Positions 33,114 through 41,348 of a stretch of DNA of 43,974 nucleotides are shown piece by piece. The notes under the pieces are model-generated. The model was given only the letters and a program-made list of their open reading frames with translations, was not told where the DNA came from and searched no databases. The position numbers and the translations under genes are program-made. Positions within the stretch are counted from its first letter, which is position 1. Each line of letters starts with the position of its first letter. This stretch comes from Actinomadura sp. NBRC 104412 (GTDB lineage Bacteria > Actinomycetota > Actinomycetes > Streptosporangiales > Streptosporangiaceae). The stretch lies in the NCBI RefSeq assembly GCF_030269515.1, contig NZ_BSTM01000044.1, positions 1 to 43,974 of the forward strand, read 5' to 3'.

Positions 33114-33625
33114 TCAGTCGTACCTGCCCCACTCACAGCTCCCCGGGCCCACCAGGTAGGGGACCCCCATCGAGTCAGGGGTGAAGCGGTCGCGGACATG
33201 GAGCGTCACCGCGCCGTTCTCCTCCCGGTAGGCGCAGGTGACCGTGTACCCGGCGCGGGGGTCCGCAGGTGGTCGGCCAGTTGCCAGCATCCTGGCTGGG
33301 CACACACCGCCGCGACGCACAGCTGGGGCCGGGTGTCCAGGACAGCTGCGGCAAGGCGGCCAGAGATGCTGACCGCTTCGGAAGCGGTGGGGTGGTCCAG
33401 AACTTGGATGAGGCTGATGAGTGCGGTGCCGCAGTCACCGGGCGCGGGGGTGTGAATTACGGCGTGCCCGGCGGCGCGGTACCAGTCCAGCAGCAGGGCG
33501 GTGCCGGGCCTGCCGCTGGTTTCGCTGATCAACAAGACCTCCTCGGGACGGCCGGCCGGCCATTCCAGGAGCCGTTCGGCGCGGTCGGCGGCGGCGCCGA
33601 TATTGACGGTCGGCATGGACGCCAT
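33114..33625 (-). pseudogene. Unrecognised gene with a frameshift
   Basis: A minus-strand gene I do not recognise. The first part (start at 33625 or 33616; MPTVNIGAAADRAERLLEWP to CWQLADHLRTP) and the last part (GYTVTCAYREENGAVTLHV to the stop at 33114) look protein-like but lie in different frames. They meet near a C5/G2 run around 33260, so a single-base indel joins them. Real mutation or a sequencing error would look the same. Reassembled length is about 165 residues. No signal peptide or membrane helix. Confidence 0.5.
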
Positions 33626-33681
33626 GACCGGGTCTCACTTCCCATGGGCAAGCGCGGGTGCGGGAACACACCTCGGGCGCT

Positions 33682-33880
33682 TTACAGCGGCGAACCCAGT
33701 TCGAGGATGCGGTCGGTGAAGTTGCCGGCGACTCGGTCCCAGTCGCGGTGACGGTCCACCGTCCATCTGGAGATAGGTCAGGCCCGGGATGGGGTCGAAG
33801 GCCGCGAGGGCGGGGCTGAGCCTGGGACTCCCTAGCTGGGCAAGGACCAGAAACGTCGGGGCAGCCGGTGGACAGCCGCC
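33682..33880 (-). pseudogene. C-terminal remnant of an unknown protein
   Basis: Two minus-strand frames carry protein-like sequence: LAAFDPIPGLTYLQMDG (about 33825-33760) and DRHRDWDRVAGNFTDRILEL ending at a TAA at 33682-33684. A frameshift near 33755-33765 separates them. The rest is missing. Family unknown; this lies in the decaying stretch between the catabolic locus and the WYL regulator. Confidence 0.4.
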
Positions 33881-33937
33881 TGTCGGCAGCCTGCATGGGG
33901 TTGCGGATGGTGTGGGCGGCCTTGGGTGAGAATGGGG

Positions 33938-34945
33938 CTACGTCGGGCTTTGGGGATTGGGGGGAGGTGGTCCGGAGTGGGTTGGGGTGGGGTGGCTGGT
34001 TTGGGCGGCTTTGGATAGGCGGGTGGAGACTTCTTTTAGGACGGGAATCAGGTCTGGGGGGTCTAGGACCTCGAAGTCGAAGCCCTTGGTGGCCACGTAT
34101 ATGGCGATTTCGTGGAGTGAGTTCGAGCCTGCCTCCAAGACGCAGGTCTGGGTGTCGGCGGGTGTCAGGTGGCCGGACGCCGGGGACGTGTGGGGCGCCA
34201 CCTGTTCTATTGGGGCGTGGAAGAGGATGCGGGCCCGGTAGGTGTAGGGGGCCGAGCTGATGGAGTGGGTGACGTAGGCGGCGGGGTCGTCCTGTGGGAG
34301 CGGGCGCGGTGTGAAGCGGGCGCCGGGTGGTCCTAGGGGTGCGGTGATTCTGTCTACGCGGAATGTTCGCCAGTCCTGTTTGCCGGTGTCCCAGGCCAGG
34401 AGGTACCAGCGGTTCGGGGTGTGGACGAGTCTGTATGGCTCTACTTCCCGTCGTGAGGTGCCGGCGCGGCCCTTGTAGCGCAGTCGGATGCGGCGGTGGT
34501 CGCGGCAGGCGGCGGCTATGTCGGTCAGGAGGTCGGGGTCGACGCCGGTTGTGGGGGTGAGCGGGACGGTCGTTTGGAAGGCGCTCACTCGGTGGCGGAG
34601 CCGGGACGGCAGGACCTGTTGGAGTTTGGCCAGTGCGCGCAAGGCGGACTCCTCCAGGCCGGTGACGCTGCCGGTCGCGGCCATGCGCAGGCTGATGGCC
34701 ACGGTGACGGCCTCCTCGTCGTCCAGGAGGAGGGGCGGGAGGGCGGCGCCGGTGCCCAGGCGGTAGCCGCCTGCGACTCCGCGGGCGGCCTCGACGGGGT
34801 AGCCGAGTTCGCGTAGGCGGTCGATGTCGCGGCGCACGGTGCGCAGGCCGACCTCCAGGCGTTCGGCGAGTTCGGAGCCCGTCCAGTCCGGCCGCGACTG
34901 GAGGAGTGAGAGCAGGCGGAGCAGACGGGCCGAAGTCGTCAACAT
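33938..34945 (-). CDS. WYL-domain transcriptional regulator (YafY-like)
   Basis: A 335-residue regulator with an N-terminal DeoR-type helix-turn-helix (RLLRLLSLLQSRPDWTGSEL, then LRTVRRDIDRLRELGYPVEA), a middle linker helix region, a WYL domain (IRLRYKGRAG; EPYRLVHTPNRWYLLAWD) and a WCX-type C-terminus ending in a Pro-rich tail. WYL proteins bind small ligands or nucleic acid and often control a divergent neighbour. Here that is the epoxide hydrolase gene, with inverted repeats between the starts. I chose the ATG at 34945. The 3' end is G/T-rich on the plus strand, unlike its neighbours. Confidence 0.9.
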   Translation of the reverse strand: MLTTSARLLRLLSLLQSRPDWTGSELAERLEVGLRTVRRDIDRLRELGYPVEAARGVAGGYRLGTGAALPPLLLDDEEAVTVAISLRMAATGSVTGLEESALRALAKLQQVLPSRLRHRVSAFQTTVPLTPTTGVDPDLLTDIAAACRDHRRIRLRYKGRAGTSRREVEPYRLVHTPNRWYLLAWDTGKQDWRTFRVDRITAPLGPPGARFTPRPLPQDDPAAYVTHSISSAPYTYRARILFHAPIEQVAPHTSPASGHLTPADTQTCVLEAGSNSLHEIAIYVATKGFDFEVLDPPDLIPVLKEVSTRLSKAAQTSHPTPTHSGPPPPNPQSPT

Positions 34946-34956
34946 GCGGAAATTAT

Positions 34957-34985
34957 CACCGGGATTGGTGACCGGAACTGTCACC
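34957..34985. promoter_or_regulatory. Inverted repeats between WYL regulator and epoxide hydrolase
   Basis: GGTGAC (34967-34972) and GTCACC (34980-34985) form a perfect 6-bp inverted repeat with a 7-nt spacer. CACC (34957-34960) pairs with GGTG (34967-34970) as a second, overlapping repeat. The location, 12-40 bp upstream of the regulator start, suits an autoregulatory operator shared by both divergent genes. Confidence 0.5.
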
Positions 34986-35007
34986 TATGGGGCCTAGCGT
35001 CAGCTGT

Positions 35008-36165
35008 ATGAGCGAGACATCGCAGATCACGCCCTACCGCGTCCAGATTCCGCAGGACGAGCTCGACGACCTGCGCGACCGACTGCGTCGCACCCGCTGG
35101 GCTCCCCAGCTCACGGGGACCGGATGGGAGCGCGGCGTCCCGACCGACTACCTGCGCAGGCTCGTCGACCGATGGGCCGACGGATTCGACTGGCGGGCGC
35201 GGGAGGCCGAGCTCAACCGGTTCCCGCAGTTCACGACGACGATCGATGGCACGAACGTGCATTTCCTGCACGTGCGGTCGGACGTGCCGGACGCCACGCC
35301 GCTGATCCTCCTGCACGGCTGGCCCGGCTCGATCGTGGAGTTCCTCGACCTGATCGGCCCGCTCACCGAACCGGTCGCGCACGGCGGCACGGCGGCCGAT
35401 GCCTTCCACCTGGTGATCCCTTCGCTGCCCGGCTTCGGCTTCTCCGGCCCGCCGCCCGGCACCGGCTGGACGGACGGGCGCATCGCCGCAGCGATGGTGG
35501 AGCTGATGGCCCGGCTCGGCTACGAGCGCTACGCCGTCCAGGGCGGCGACGTCGGCCAGTTCGTGGGCCCGCTGATGGGACGGCACGCGCCGGACAAGGT
35601 CATCGGCGTCCACGTCAACGGCCTGCTCACCTTCCCCAGCCCGGACGCCGCGGTGATGGCCGCGCTGAGCGACGCCGACCGCGAGCGGCTGGACGCCATG
35701 CGGCGCTGGCAGGAGCAGATGGGCGCCTACATGCAGGTTCAGGGCACCCGCCCGCAGACCATCGCGGCGGCCCTGCACGACAGTCCCGCCGGCCAGCTCG
35801 CCTGGATCGTCGAGAAGTTCAAGGACTGGACCGACCCGGCCGTCGACCTTCCCGAAGAGGCGGTCGACCTGGACCGCATCCTCACCAACGTGAGCATCTA
35901 CTGGTTCACCGGCACGGCCGGCTCGTCCGCGCACACCTACTACGAACGCTTCAACGACCCGGCAATGTGGGCGCCCAAAGAGCGCGGCACGGTGCCGACC
36001 GGGGTCGCGGTCTTCCCGAACGACATCTCCGTTCGCCACCTTGCCGAGCAGGTCCACGACATCGTCCACTGGACGGAGTTCGAGCGCGGCGGCCACTTCG
36101 CCGCCCTGGAGGCCCCCGACCTGCTGATCGGCGACATCCGCGCCTTCTTCCGGTCCCTCGGCTAG
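35008..36165 (+). CDS. Epoxide hydrolase (alpha/beta hydrolase, EHN domain)
   Basis: A 385-residue epoxide hydrolase. The N-terminal EHN domain (YRVQIPQDELDDLRDRLRRT) precedes the alpha/beta hydrolase core. The oxyanion motif is LLHGWPGS, the nucleophilic Asp lies in VQGGDVGQF, and the catalytic His in FERGGHFAALEAPDLL. It opens epoxides to diols; EHN-type bacterial enzymes act on a range of terpene-like and aliphatic epoxides. ATG at 35008 begins the conserved region; GTG/ATG further upstream overlaps the operator. It is divergent from the WYL regulator, and convergent with the MFS gene only 4 bp away. Confidence 0.92.
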   Translation: MSETSQITPYRVQIPQDELDDLRDRLRRTRWAPQLTGTGWERGVPTDYLRRLVDRWADGFDWRAREAELNRFPQFTTTIDGTNVHFLHVRSDVPDATPLILLHGWPGSIVEFLDLIGPLTEPVAHGGTAADAFHLVIPSLPGFGFSGPPPGTGWTDGRIAAAMVELMARLGYERYAVQGGDVGQFVGPLMGRHAPDKVIGVHVNGLLTFPSPDAAVMAALSDADRERLDAMRRWQEQMGAYMQVQGTRPQTIAAALHDSPAGQLAWIVEKFKDWTDPAVDLPEEAVDLDRILTNVSIYWFTGTAGSSAHTYYERFNDPAMWAPKERGTVPTGVAVFPNDISVRHLAEQVHDIVHWTEFERGGHFAALEAPDLLIGDIRAFFRSLG

Positions 36166-36169
36166 CGGA

Positions 36170-37639
36170 TCAGACCGCCTCGGGTGTAGGGGACTCTGTA
36201 CGAGGGCCGCGGTCCATGTCCTCGAAGAGGGCCGCGGCTCGCGTGGCGGTGTGCATGGCCCAGGGGGCGGTGCTGAGCAGGGACAGGACGACGATGCCCA
36301 GGCCCAACGCGAACATCATCCACCAGATGCCGTGCGCCGCGCCGGTGAATGCCGTCCCGCCGTGGGCCAGGGACGAGCCCACGATCGTGCCGGCGATCGC
36401 GACGCCCAGGGTGGTGCCGGTCTGCCGGCCCGCGGAGGCCAGCGAGCCGGCCACCCCGTCCATCGAACGCGGCATTCCCGAGACCGCCGTGTTGGTGATC
36501 GGCGGGTTGACGGTGCTCAGGAAGAGCCCGACCAGGAGGTAGGTGGCGGCCACGGCGGTCAGCGGGGTCGCCGGCCCGAGCCGCAGGGACGCGACGCCCG
36601 CCACCGCCAGCGCGACCCCGGCCACCAGCAGCGGCAGGCGCGGGCCGCGCGCGCCGACCAGGCGGCCGGTGAACGGGGAGAGCACCAGGACCAGCCCGCC
36701 GACGGGAATCAGGGTCAGCCCGGTCGTCAGCGCCGCCATGCCGCGCACGTTCTGCAGGTAAAGGGTGGTCACGAACATGAACGCGCCGAACCCGCACAGT
36801 CCGAACAGCGCCATCAGGATCGCCGAGGTGAACGGCACGCTGCGGAAAAGCCGCAGTTCCAGCAGCGGGTCGGTGCGGCGCGGCTCGTAGGCCAGGACGC
36901 CCACCGCCGCGAGCGCGGCCACGGCGAGCAGACCCAGAATGATCGGCGATGACCAGCCCAGCCGCTCCGCCTCGATGATCGCGAACACCACGCCCGCCAG
37001 CACCACGAACACCAGGGTCTGGCCCACCGGGTCGAACCGGCGCGCCCGGGCGGCCCGGGACTCCGGGACGAACAGGGCCGTGCACGCCAGCGCGGCCAGC
37101 ACGACCGGCACGTTGACCCAGAAGATGGAGCGCCAGCCCAGGCCGTCCACCAGGGCGCCGCCGAGGATGGGGCCGAGCGCCAGCGCCAGCCCGCTCATCG
37201 AGCCGAACACGCCGATCGCCTTGGCCCGCTCGACCGGGTCGGTGAAGGTGTTGGCGACGATCGCCATCGCGACCGGGTTGAGCATCGTCCCGCCGACGGC
37301 CTGCACCGCGCGCGCCGCGATCAGCCAGCCGATGCCCGGCGCCAGCCCGCACAGCAGCGAGCCCAGCCCGAACGTGGCCAGGCCGATCTGGAAGACGCGG
37401 CGGCGGCCGAACCGGTCGGCGCTGGACCCGGCCAGCACCAGGAACCCGGCCAGGACGAGGGTGTAGGCGTCGATCGTCCACTGCAGGCCGGACACCGAGG
37501 CGGTCAGGTCGCGGCGCATGGACGGGAGCGCGACGTTGACGATGGAGATGTCCATCACCACGATGACGACGCCGGCGCAGCAGATCGCGAGCACCAGGTA
37601 CCGTCGCCGCGCTCCGAGCGCGGCCATCCGTTGAGACAT
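36170..37639 (-). CDS. MFS drug/proton antiporter, DHA2 (14-helix) type
   Basis: A 489-residue membrane protein with about 14 predicted helices. DHA2 landmarks are DISIVNVALPSMRRDL in helix 1 (motif D1), SADRFGRRRVFQIGL (motif A), and ALGPILGGALVDGLGWRSIF (motif C and beyond). It likely exports toxic compounds by proton exchange. Divergent from a MerR regulator, with a MerR-type dyad in its promoter, so it should be induced by the compound it exports. Convergent with the epoxide hydrolase gene with only 4 bp between stops. Confidence 0.92.
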   Translation of the reverse strand: MSQRMAALGARRRYLVLAICCAGVVIVVMDISIVNVALPSMRRDLTASVSGLQWTIDAYTLVLAGFLVLAGSSADRFGRRRVFQIGLATFGLGSLLCGLAPGIGWLIAARAVQAVGGTMLNPVAMAIVANTFTDPVERAKAIGVFGSMSGLALALGPILGGALVDGLGWRSIFWVNVPVVLAALACTALFVPESRAARARRFDPVGQTLVFVVLAGVVFAIIEAERLGWSSPIILGLLAVAALAAVGVLAYEPRRTDPLLELRLFRSVPFTSAILMALFGLCGFGAFMFVTTLYLQNVRGMAALTTGLTLIPVGGLVLVLSPFTGRLVGARGPRLPLLVAGVALAVAGVASLRLGPATPLTAVAATYLLVGLFLSTVNPPITNTAVSGMPRSMDGVAGSLASAGRQTGTTLGVAIAGTIVGSSLAHGGTAFTGAAHGIWWMMFALGLGIVVLSLLSTAPWAMHTATRAAALFEDMDRGPRTESPTPEAV

Positions 37640-37653
37640 GCTGGAACGGTAGA

Positions 37654-37673
37654 ATTTAGAGTGTGCTCGAAGT
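37654..37673. promoter_or_regulatory. MerR-type operator
   Basis: ATTTAGAG-TGTG-CTCGAAGT is an imperfect dyad (6 of 8 positions pair). On the minus strand, TTGACT is the -35 box (37670-37675) for the MFS gene, with the dyad filling the spacer, the standard place for MerR activators. The putative GTG start of merR (37663) lies inside it. Confidence 0.5.
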
Positions 37674-38112
37674 CAAGCGGCAAGCGCCGGAACCGATTCC
37701 CGAGACGGGCCTGAGCATCGCCGAGGCCGCCCGCCGCACCGGGGTGAGCGCGCACACCCTGCGCTACTACGAACGCGCCGGCCTGGTCGTCACCCCCGTC
37801 AACCGCACCGACGGCGGCCGGCGCCGGTACCGCCGGATCGACCTGAAGTGGATCACCATCTGCACCAGGCTGCGGGCGACCGGCATGCCCATCCGGGGCA
37901 TCCGTCGCTACGCCGAACTGGTGGCCGCGGGCCCCGGCAACGAGGACGAGCGCCTGGACCTACTGGTCTCCCACCGCGACCGGGTGCTCGCCCAGATCGC
38001 CGAACTGCGGCAAAATCTGGAGCTCATCAACCACAAGATCGAGGTCTACCGGGGTCACCTGACGGCCGGTGACGCCGACCGGCTGTGGGCCCCGGTGCCC
38101 GACGCCCGCTGA
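37663..38112 (+). CDS. MerR-family transcriptional regulator
   Basis: A 149-residue MerR protein. The helix-turn-helix and wing are LSIAEAARRTGVSAHTLRYY and ERAGLVVTPVNRTDGGRRRY, followed by a long dimerisation helix (SHRDRVLAQIAELRQNLELI). No cysteine cluster is visible at the C-terminus, so a metal sensor is unlikely; an organic ligand or stress signal fits better. The GTG at 37663 lies within the operator and lacks a clear ribosome site, so the message may be leaderless or the start may be further in. It is divergent from the MFS exporter it probably activates. Confidence 0.88.
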   Translation: MLEVKRQAPEPIPETGLSIAEAARRTGVSAHTLRYYERAGLVVTPVNRTDGGRRRYRRIDLKWITICTRLRATGMPIRGIRRYAELVAAGPGNEDERLDLLVSHRDRVLAQIAELRQNLELINHKIEVYRGHLTAGDADRLWAPVPDAR

Positions 38113-38139
38113 GCAACCGCCTCGCACGCCTAGCCCCTA

Positions 38140-38469
38140 GATGGGCAGTGGCGACGCTTCTCGGGACGACCATGCGCCAGGCGTCGGTGAGCAGTTCGCG
38201 CATCTCGGGTTCGTCGAGGGCGGCCGTTCAGGCGTGGACCCAGTTCCAGCGCTGGTCGGAAAGGCTCGGCAGGTGGAACTTGGCGGGGTCGGAGGCGATG
38301 AGCGCGTCGCGTTCCTCCTTGGGGAAGGCGAAGCCTATGACCGTCTCGTCGGAGGAGAACGCGACGTAGACGATTCGGCCGACGCGGAACTTGACCCGAT
38401 CCCTGATGAGGTGCTCGGTGGTGCGGGCAGGCTCAGCGCCAGCCGCCTGACCTCGTCCACTGTGATCAT
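38140..38469 (-). pseudogene. MmcQ/YjbR-family protein, frameshifted and with an internal stop
   Basis: Starts with MITVDEVRRLALSLPA (ATG at 38469). The following conserved part (TTEHLIRDRVKFRVGRIVYV, AFSSDETVIGFAFPKEERDA) is in another frame. NWVHA is followed by a stop near 38228, then AALDEPEMRELLTDAWRMVV continues in frame. So at least two lesions break a YjbR/CyaY-like DNA-binding-fold gene of about 110 residues. Its end abuts the MerR gene. Confidence 0.75.
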
Positions 38470-38489
38470 CGAGGGGCCTCCGGCGCTTA

Positions 38490-39365
38490 GAGCGTGTCCT
38501 ACGTGGATTTTGGGTGTTCAGCCGGGGTGATCTGGGACTGTGGTGTTATCCGGGCTTGCGTGTCGGCTGGTTGTGGACGGGTTGTGGGAGGTGGCTGCTG
38601 CGTTGATCCCGCGGTTGGCGCCTGGTCCGCAGGGCGGCGGAACCGCCCTTGCTGGACGATCGGCTGGTGTTCACCGCGATCGTGTGCGTGCTGACCGGCG
38701 GATGCGCCTGGCGGCACCTGCGGGACGGGTTCGGCGTGATGCGCTCCACCGCGCATCGCCGGTGCACCGGCTGGACCCGTGCCGGGCTGTGGCCGCGGTC
38801 GCACCAGGCGGTGCTGGACGGGCTGGGCGCGCGCGGGCAGATCGACTGGGCGTCGGCGATCGTGGACGCCGCCGCCGTCCGGGCCGGAGAGGGGGCACGC
38901 TGACCGGTCCCACTCCGGTCGATCGGGGCAGGAAAGGCAGCACACTCCATGTGCTGTCCGATGCGGCCGGGCTGCCGCTGGTGGTCGCTGTCTCAGCCGC
39001 CGACCTCCACGACGGCCAGGCGTTCAAGCCGCTGCTGATGGCCCTGCCGGCGATCCGGTCCCGGCGCGGGCCACGCCGTCGCAGGCCGGTCAAGGTCCGT
39101 GCGGACAACGCCTATCACTCCGCCGAGCATCTGGCCTGGTTACGCGGGCGCGGCATCGTGCCGCGCATTGCCCGTCCCGGCATCGAGTCCGGCGAGCGCC
39201 TCGGGCGCCACCGCTGGATGATCGAACGGACCCCTGGCTATCCGGCTACCGCGACTGACCATCCGCTACGAACGCCACGGCCGCCTGTTCACCGCCTTCC
39301 TGACCCTGGCAGCCACCATCACCTGTTACAAGGAACCCGCTTAACTCACCACGTGAGACACTCTC
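38490..39365 (+). mobile_element. Degenerate IS5-family insertion sequence
   Basis: About 876 bp. Imperfect terminal inverted repeats lie at 38490-38505 (GAGCGTGTCCTACGTG) and 39350-39365 (complement GAGAGTGTCTCACGTG), matching at 13 of 16 positions. I see no clean target duplication. The internal gene is an IS5-family (IS1647-like) transposase with several frame changes. Confidence 0.75.
38540..39343 (+). pseudogene. IS5-family transposase, multiply frameshifted
   Basis: Conserved blocks of an IS5-type DDE transposase appear in successive frames: LWEVAAALIPRLAPGPQGGG; then DDRLVFTAIVCVLTGGCAWR to VDAAAVRAGEG; then GPTPVDRGRKGSTLHVLSDA and VKVRADNAYHSAEHLAWLRG; then RLTIRYERHGRLFTAFLTLA to a stop at 39343. 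One change falls in a G-run near 38893, the usual programmed frameshift region of such elements. The others (near 38650 and 39235-39255) look like damage. Confidence 0.75.
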
Positions 39366-39395
39366 CCAGCTAATGGACCACGTACGGTCCGTTGC

Positions 39396-39815
39396 TCAGG
39401 CCACCGTCACCCGGACGGCGCCAGTCCGCTGCACAGTCACTGGCGCCGCAGGAGATCGGCCACCCGTCCACGCGGTGGTGGGCCAGCTGATCGACATCCA
39501 GCCCTGAGTCCGTGATCGGGTCGAACGGACGCTATCCACGCTTGTAAGGGTGGCCAGAAGAGTGGGCGCCTCATCCTCCCGGACGGTGACCCAGGCCCGG
39601 CCGGCATTCAGCCGAGCCAGCCGCGCGATCTGGTCAGGTTCTGAACCGGTGGTACCCGCGAGCGTGGCTTCACCGCCGTTCTGGCAGCAGCGGAGCGTGG
39701 CATAGCCCAGCCGCCACAGCCCGCTGATCACAGGCACCATCAGCTTGTCGATCTCGACCCGTTCACCGTCCGGAGTCGTCATGCGCCGGGACGGATGATG
39801 CTGACGCACGGACAC
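39396..39815 (-). CDS. Hypothetical protein of a mobile-element type
   Basis: A 139-residue protein I cannot name. GTG at 39815 has GGGAGG 6-7 nt upstream and gives an N-terminus MSVRQHHPSRRMTTPDGERV; ATG at 39782 is an alternative. Visible are EIDKLMVPVISGLWRLGYAT and CCQNGGEATLAG, then WVTVREDEAPTLLATL. The pattern (a control of left/right 'group' followed by a CCQ/SCQ segment) recurs in short proteins of actinomycete integrative elements. The C-terminal quarter looks frame-altered (Arg/Ser/Thr-rich). Confidence 0.5.
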   Translation of the reverse strand: MSVRQHHPSRRMTTPDGERVEIDKLMVPVISGLWRLGYATLRCCQNGGEATLAGTTGSEPDQIARLARLNAGRAWVTVREDEAPTLLATLTSVDSVRSTRSRTQGWMSISWPTTAWTGGRSPAAPVTVQRTGAVRVTVA

Positions 39816-40392
39816 ACTGAGCCTCCCAATAGCGCGGCACTGATCACCCTGTAACCACGAGAGGGAACACCGCCCAGTCGCTACGCGGTAACAACGCGGT
39901 GGCTCCGGGACGTGGTATGTGGGGTCCTCGTTTGAGGCGGAAGGGACGGCGTCCAGGGTCATGATCGTCCCCGGTTCTGCCTCGCGAGCTCACAGCGAGC
40001 CGGCACGGGAACGAAGCGGGGCAAACCTAGCGGAGGGCATACCGGGGCATTCTTGCGTTTGCCCAGGTCAGGGTGGGTGGGTCGCGTGGGACTCGAACCC
40101 ACAACCTACGAATTAAAAGTCGGATACTTTCATATCGGGCTGGCCATTTTGGTGTCGCCCGATGTCATACGGTCCACATCCAGCCCCATTTTGGTGCCGG
40201 GCAATGCTGCTACGTGCCGGCCGGTACCAATGCTGCCGAGCCAACAACGAGTCAACATGGCGTCGATCCTACCTCCGTCGCCCTACTTTGAAAGTGGCGT
40301 ATCGGACAGTCGCGCGGAACGCGTGAGCGGGAGTCCCTTTGTTGGTCACCATTAACGGGTGCCCATGGTGAGGATGGTATGCCCCTTGCCCG
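39816..40392. other. 577-bp region with no gene but a tRNA relic
   Basis: Contains the tRNA 3'-half at 40074-40125 and a direct repeat CCATTTTGGTGYCG at 40144 and about 40186. Otherwise I find no supportable gene. Base composition is less G/C-rich than in the catabolic locus. Confidence 0.5.
40074..40125 (-). other. 3' half of a tRNA gene (anticodon TTT, Lys-like): attachment-site relic
   Basis: The minus strand has an anticodon loop CTTTTAA (anticodon complement at 40115-40117), a variable region, a perfect T-arm (GTGGG-TTCGAGT-CCCAC) and an acceptor 3' strand GCGACCC. No matching 5' acceptor strand or D-arm lies upstream, and the anticodon stem pairs badly. Integrative elements regenerate the 3' half of tRNA genes at their boundaries, so this is probably an attL/attR remnant rather than a working tRNA. 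Confidence 0.6.
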
Positions 40393-41160
40393 TCAGGCGA
40401 CGCGGTCGGGGTTGCGGTGCCGAAGCCGGTAGCGGCGGCCGCGGACGCTGCCGAGTGCGAGCAGGTCTACCACGCTGGCGCCTTGGCCCGCCCAGAGTTC
40501 GAGCGTGTCGCGGTCGATGAGCGCCATGCGGAACTCGCGTGCGCATTGGCGGGCCTTGACACTGAATCCTCCGTTGGTGACCACGACCGCGACATCGGCT
40601 CCGTGGGCTGGCCCCGCGGTTCCGTTGACCTCGTAGATGACCTTCGGCGGGACCTTGGCGCCGGTGGTGGTGTGCTTGCACTGCACGACGACCTTCAATC
40701 CCGTCGGGGCATGCCGACCGATCACGTCGGCGGCCCGGTCGTTGCTGCCACCGACTCGCTGGGAGGTGATGCCGTCACGAATCATCAGCTTCCTAACGGC
40801 CTCCTCGAAACCGGTTGGTGTCATCGCATCGATCTCCTCCAACGTGTAGCTGAGCAACTGCAGACGGCGCGCGGCGGCTCGGGCGCGCACGCCCCGGCTC
40901 CAGCCCCATGCCCACGCACCACCACCGCCGACGGCGAGCAGTGAGGGCAGTGTCCACCAGACCGCCAGCAGGGTCTGGACGAGGGTGGCCAGCACTTGCA
41001 AGGTCACGCTGACGGCTAACAGGGCGATAAAGACCGCGCCGATCCAGTCCTCCGCTGTGGCGGGACGCCGTACCCGCCGGAGGACGCCAAGTCCCCATAC
41101 GCAGACTCGAACCAACCGGGACGGCTGTCCGGTGGTGCGGTAAAGGTGCTGGTCACTCAT
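40393..41160 (-). CDS. Mrr-like restriction endonuclease with membrane anchor
   Basis: A 255-residue protein. Two membrane helices (around residues 40-60 and 66-82) precede an Mrr-type PD-(D/E)XK nuclease domain: MTPTGFEEAVRKLMIRDG, then GGSNDRAADVIGRH with the Asp, then VVVQCKH with the Q-x-K, then the family's VVVTNGGFSVKARQCA and LIDRDTLELW. Mrr-type enzymes cut modified or foreign DNA; membrane-tethered versions are known but poorly studied. It overlaps the small membrane protein gene upstream by ATGA. Likely defence function, but substrate preference cannot be read. Confidence 0.85.
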   Translation of the reverse strand: MSDQHLYRTTGQPSRLVRVCVWGLGVLRRVRRPATAEDWIGAVFIALLAVSVTLQVLATLVQTLLAVWWTLPSLLAVGGGGAWAWGWSRGVRARAAARRLQLLSYTLEEIDAMTPTGFEEAVRKLMIRDGITSQRVGGSNDRAADVIGRHAPTGLKVVVQCKHTTTGAKVPPKVIYEVNGTAGPAHGADVAVVVTNGGFSVKARQCAREFRMALIDRDTLELWAGQGASVVDLLALGSVRGRRYRLRHRNPDRVA

Positions 41161-41348
41161 GGCGTAGCCGTCGAGGAGACTGAGGCGGGCGAGGACGGCT
41201 TGGGCTGCTCGGCGGACTGGTCACCGCTGTTCTGTGCGAGCGCGTACAGCACCAGAGCGATGCCGGCGGCGATCACCCACCCTGACCCCTTGGACGCACC
41301 CTTGCCAGGGCTGTTCACCCAGTGGCCTCGCCGGTAGTACCGAGCCAT
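41157..41348 (-). CDS. Small single-helix membrane protein, partner of the Mrr-like nuclease
   Basis: A 63-residue protein: basic N-terminus (MARYYRRGHWVNSPGKG), one membrane helix (GWVIAAGIALVLYALAQ) and a Ser/Pro/Ala tail. GGAG precedes the start. Its last four bases overlap the start of the Mrr-like gene, so the two are translationally coupled. Similar short basic one-helix proteins occur widely in actinomycetes without a known role. Confidence 0.7.
   Translation of the reverse strand: MARYYRRGHWVNSPGKGASKGSGWVIAAGIALVLYALAQNSGDQSAEQPKPSSPASVSSTATP

Noticed and set aside
38490..39365. Recently active IS with target duplication
   Set aside because: No matching flanks at the inverted repeats and too many frame changes in the transposase.
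40074..40125. Complete tRNA-Lys gene
   Set aside because: No 5' acceptor strand, no D-arm, and a poor anticodon stem; only the 3' half is convincing.
40144..40199. Direct repeat CCATTTTGGTGYCG as an integrase core site
   Set aside because: Only two imperfect copies, and I could not tie it to the tRNA half or any integrase arm site.
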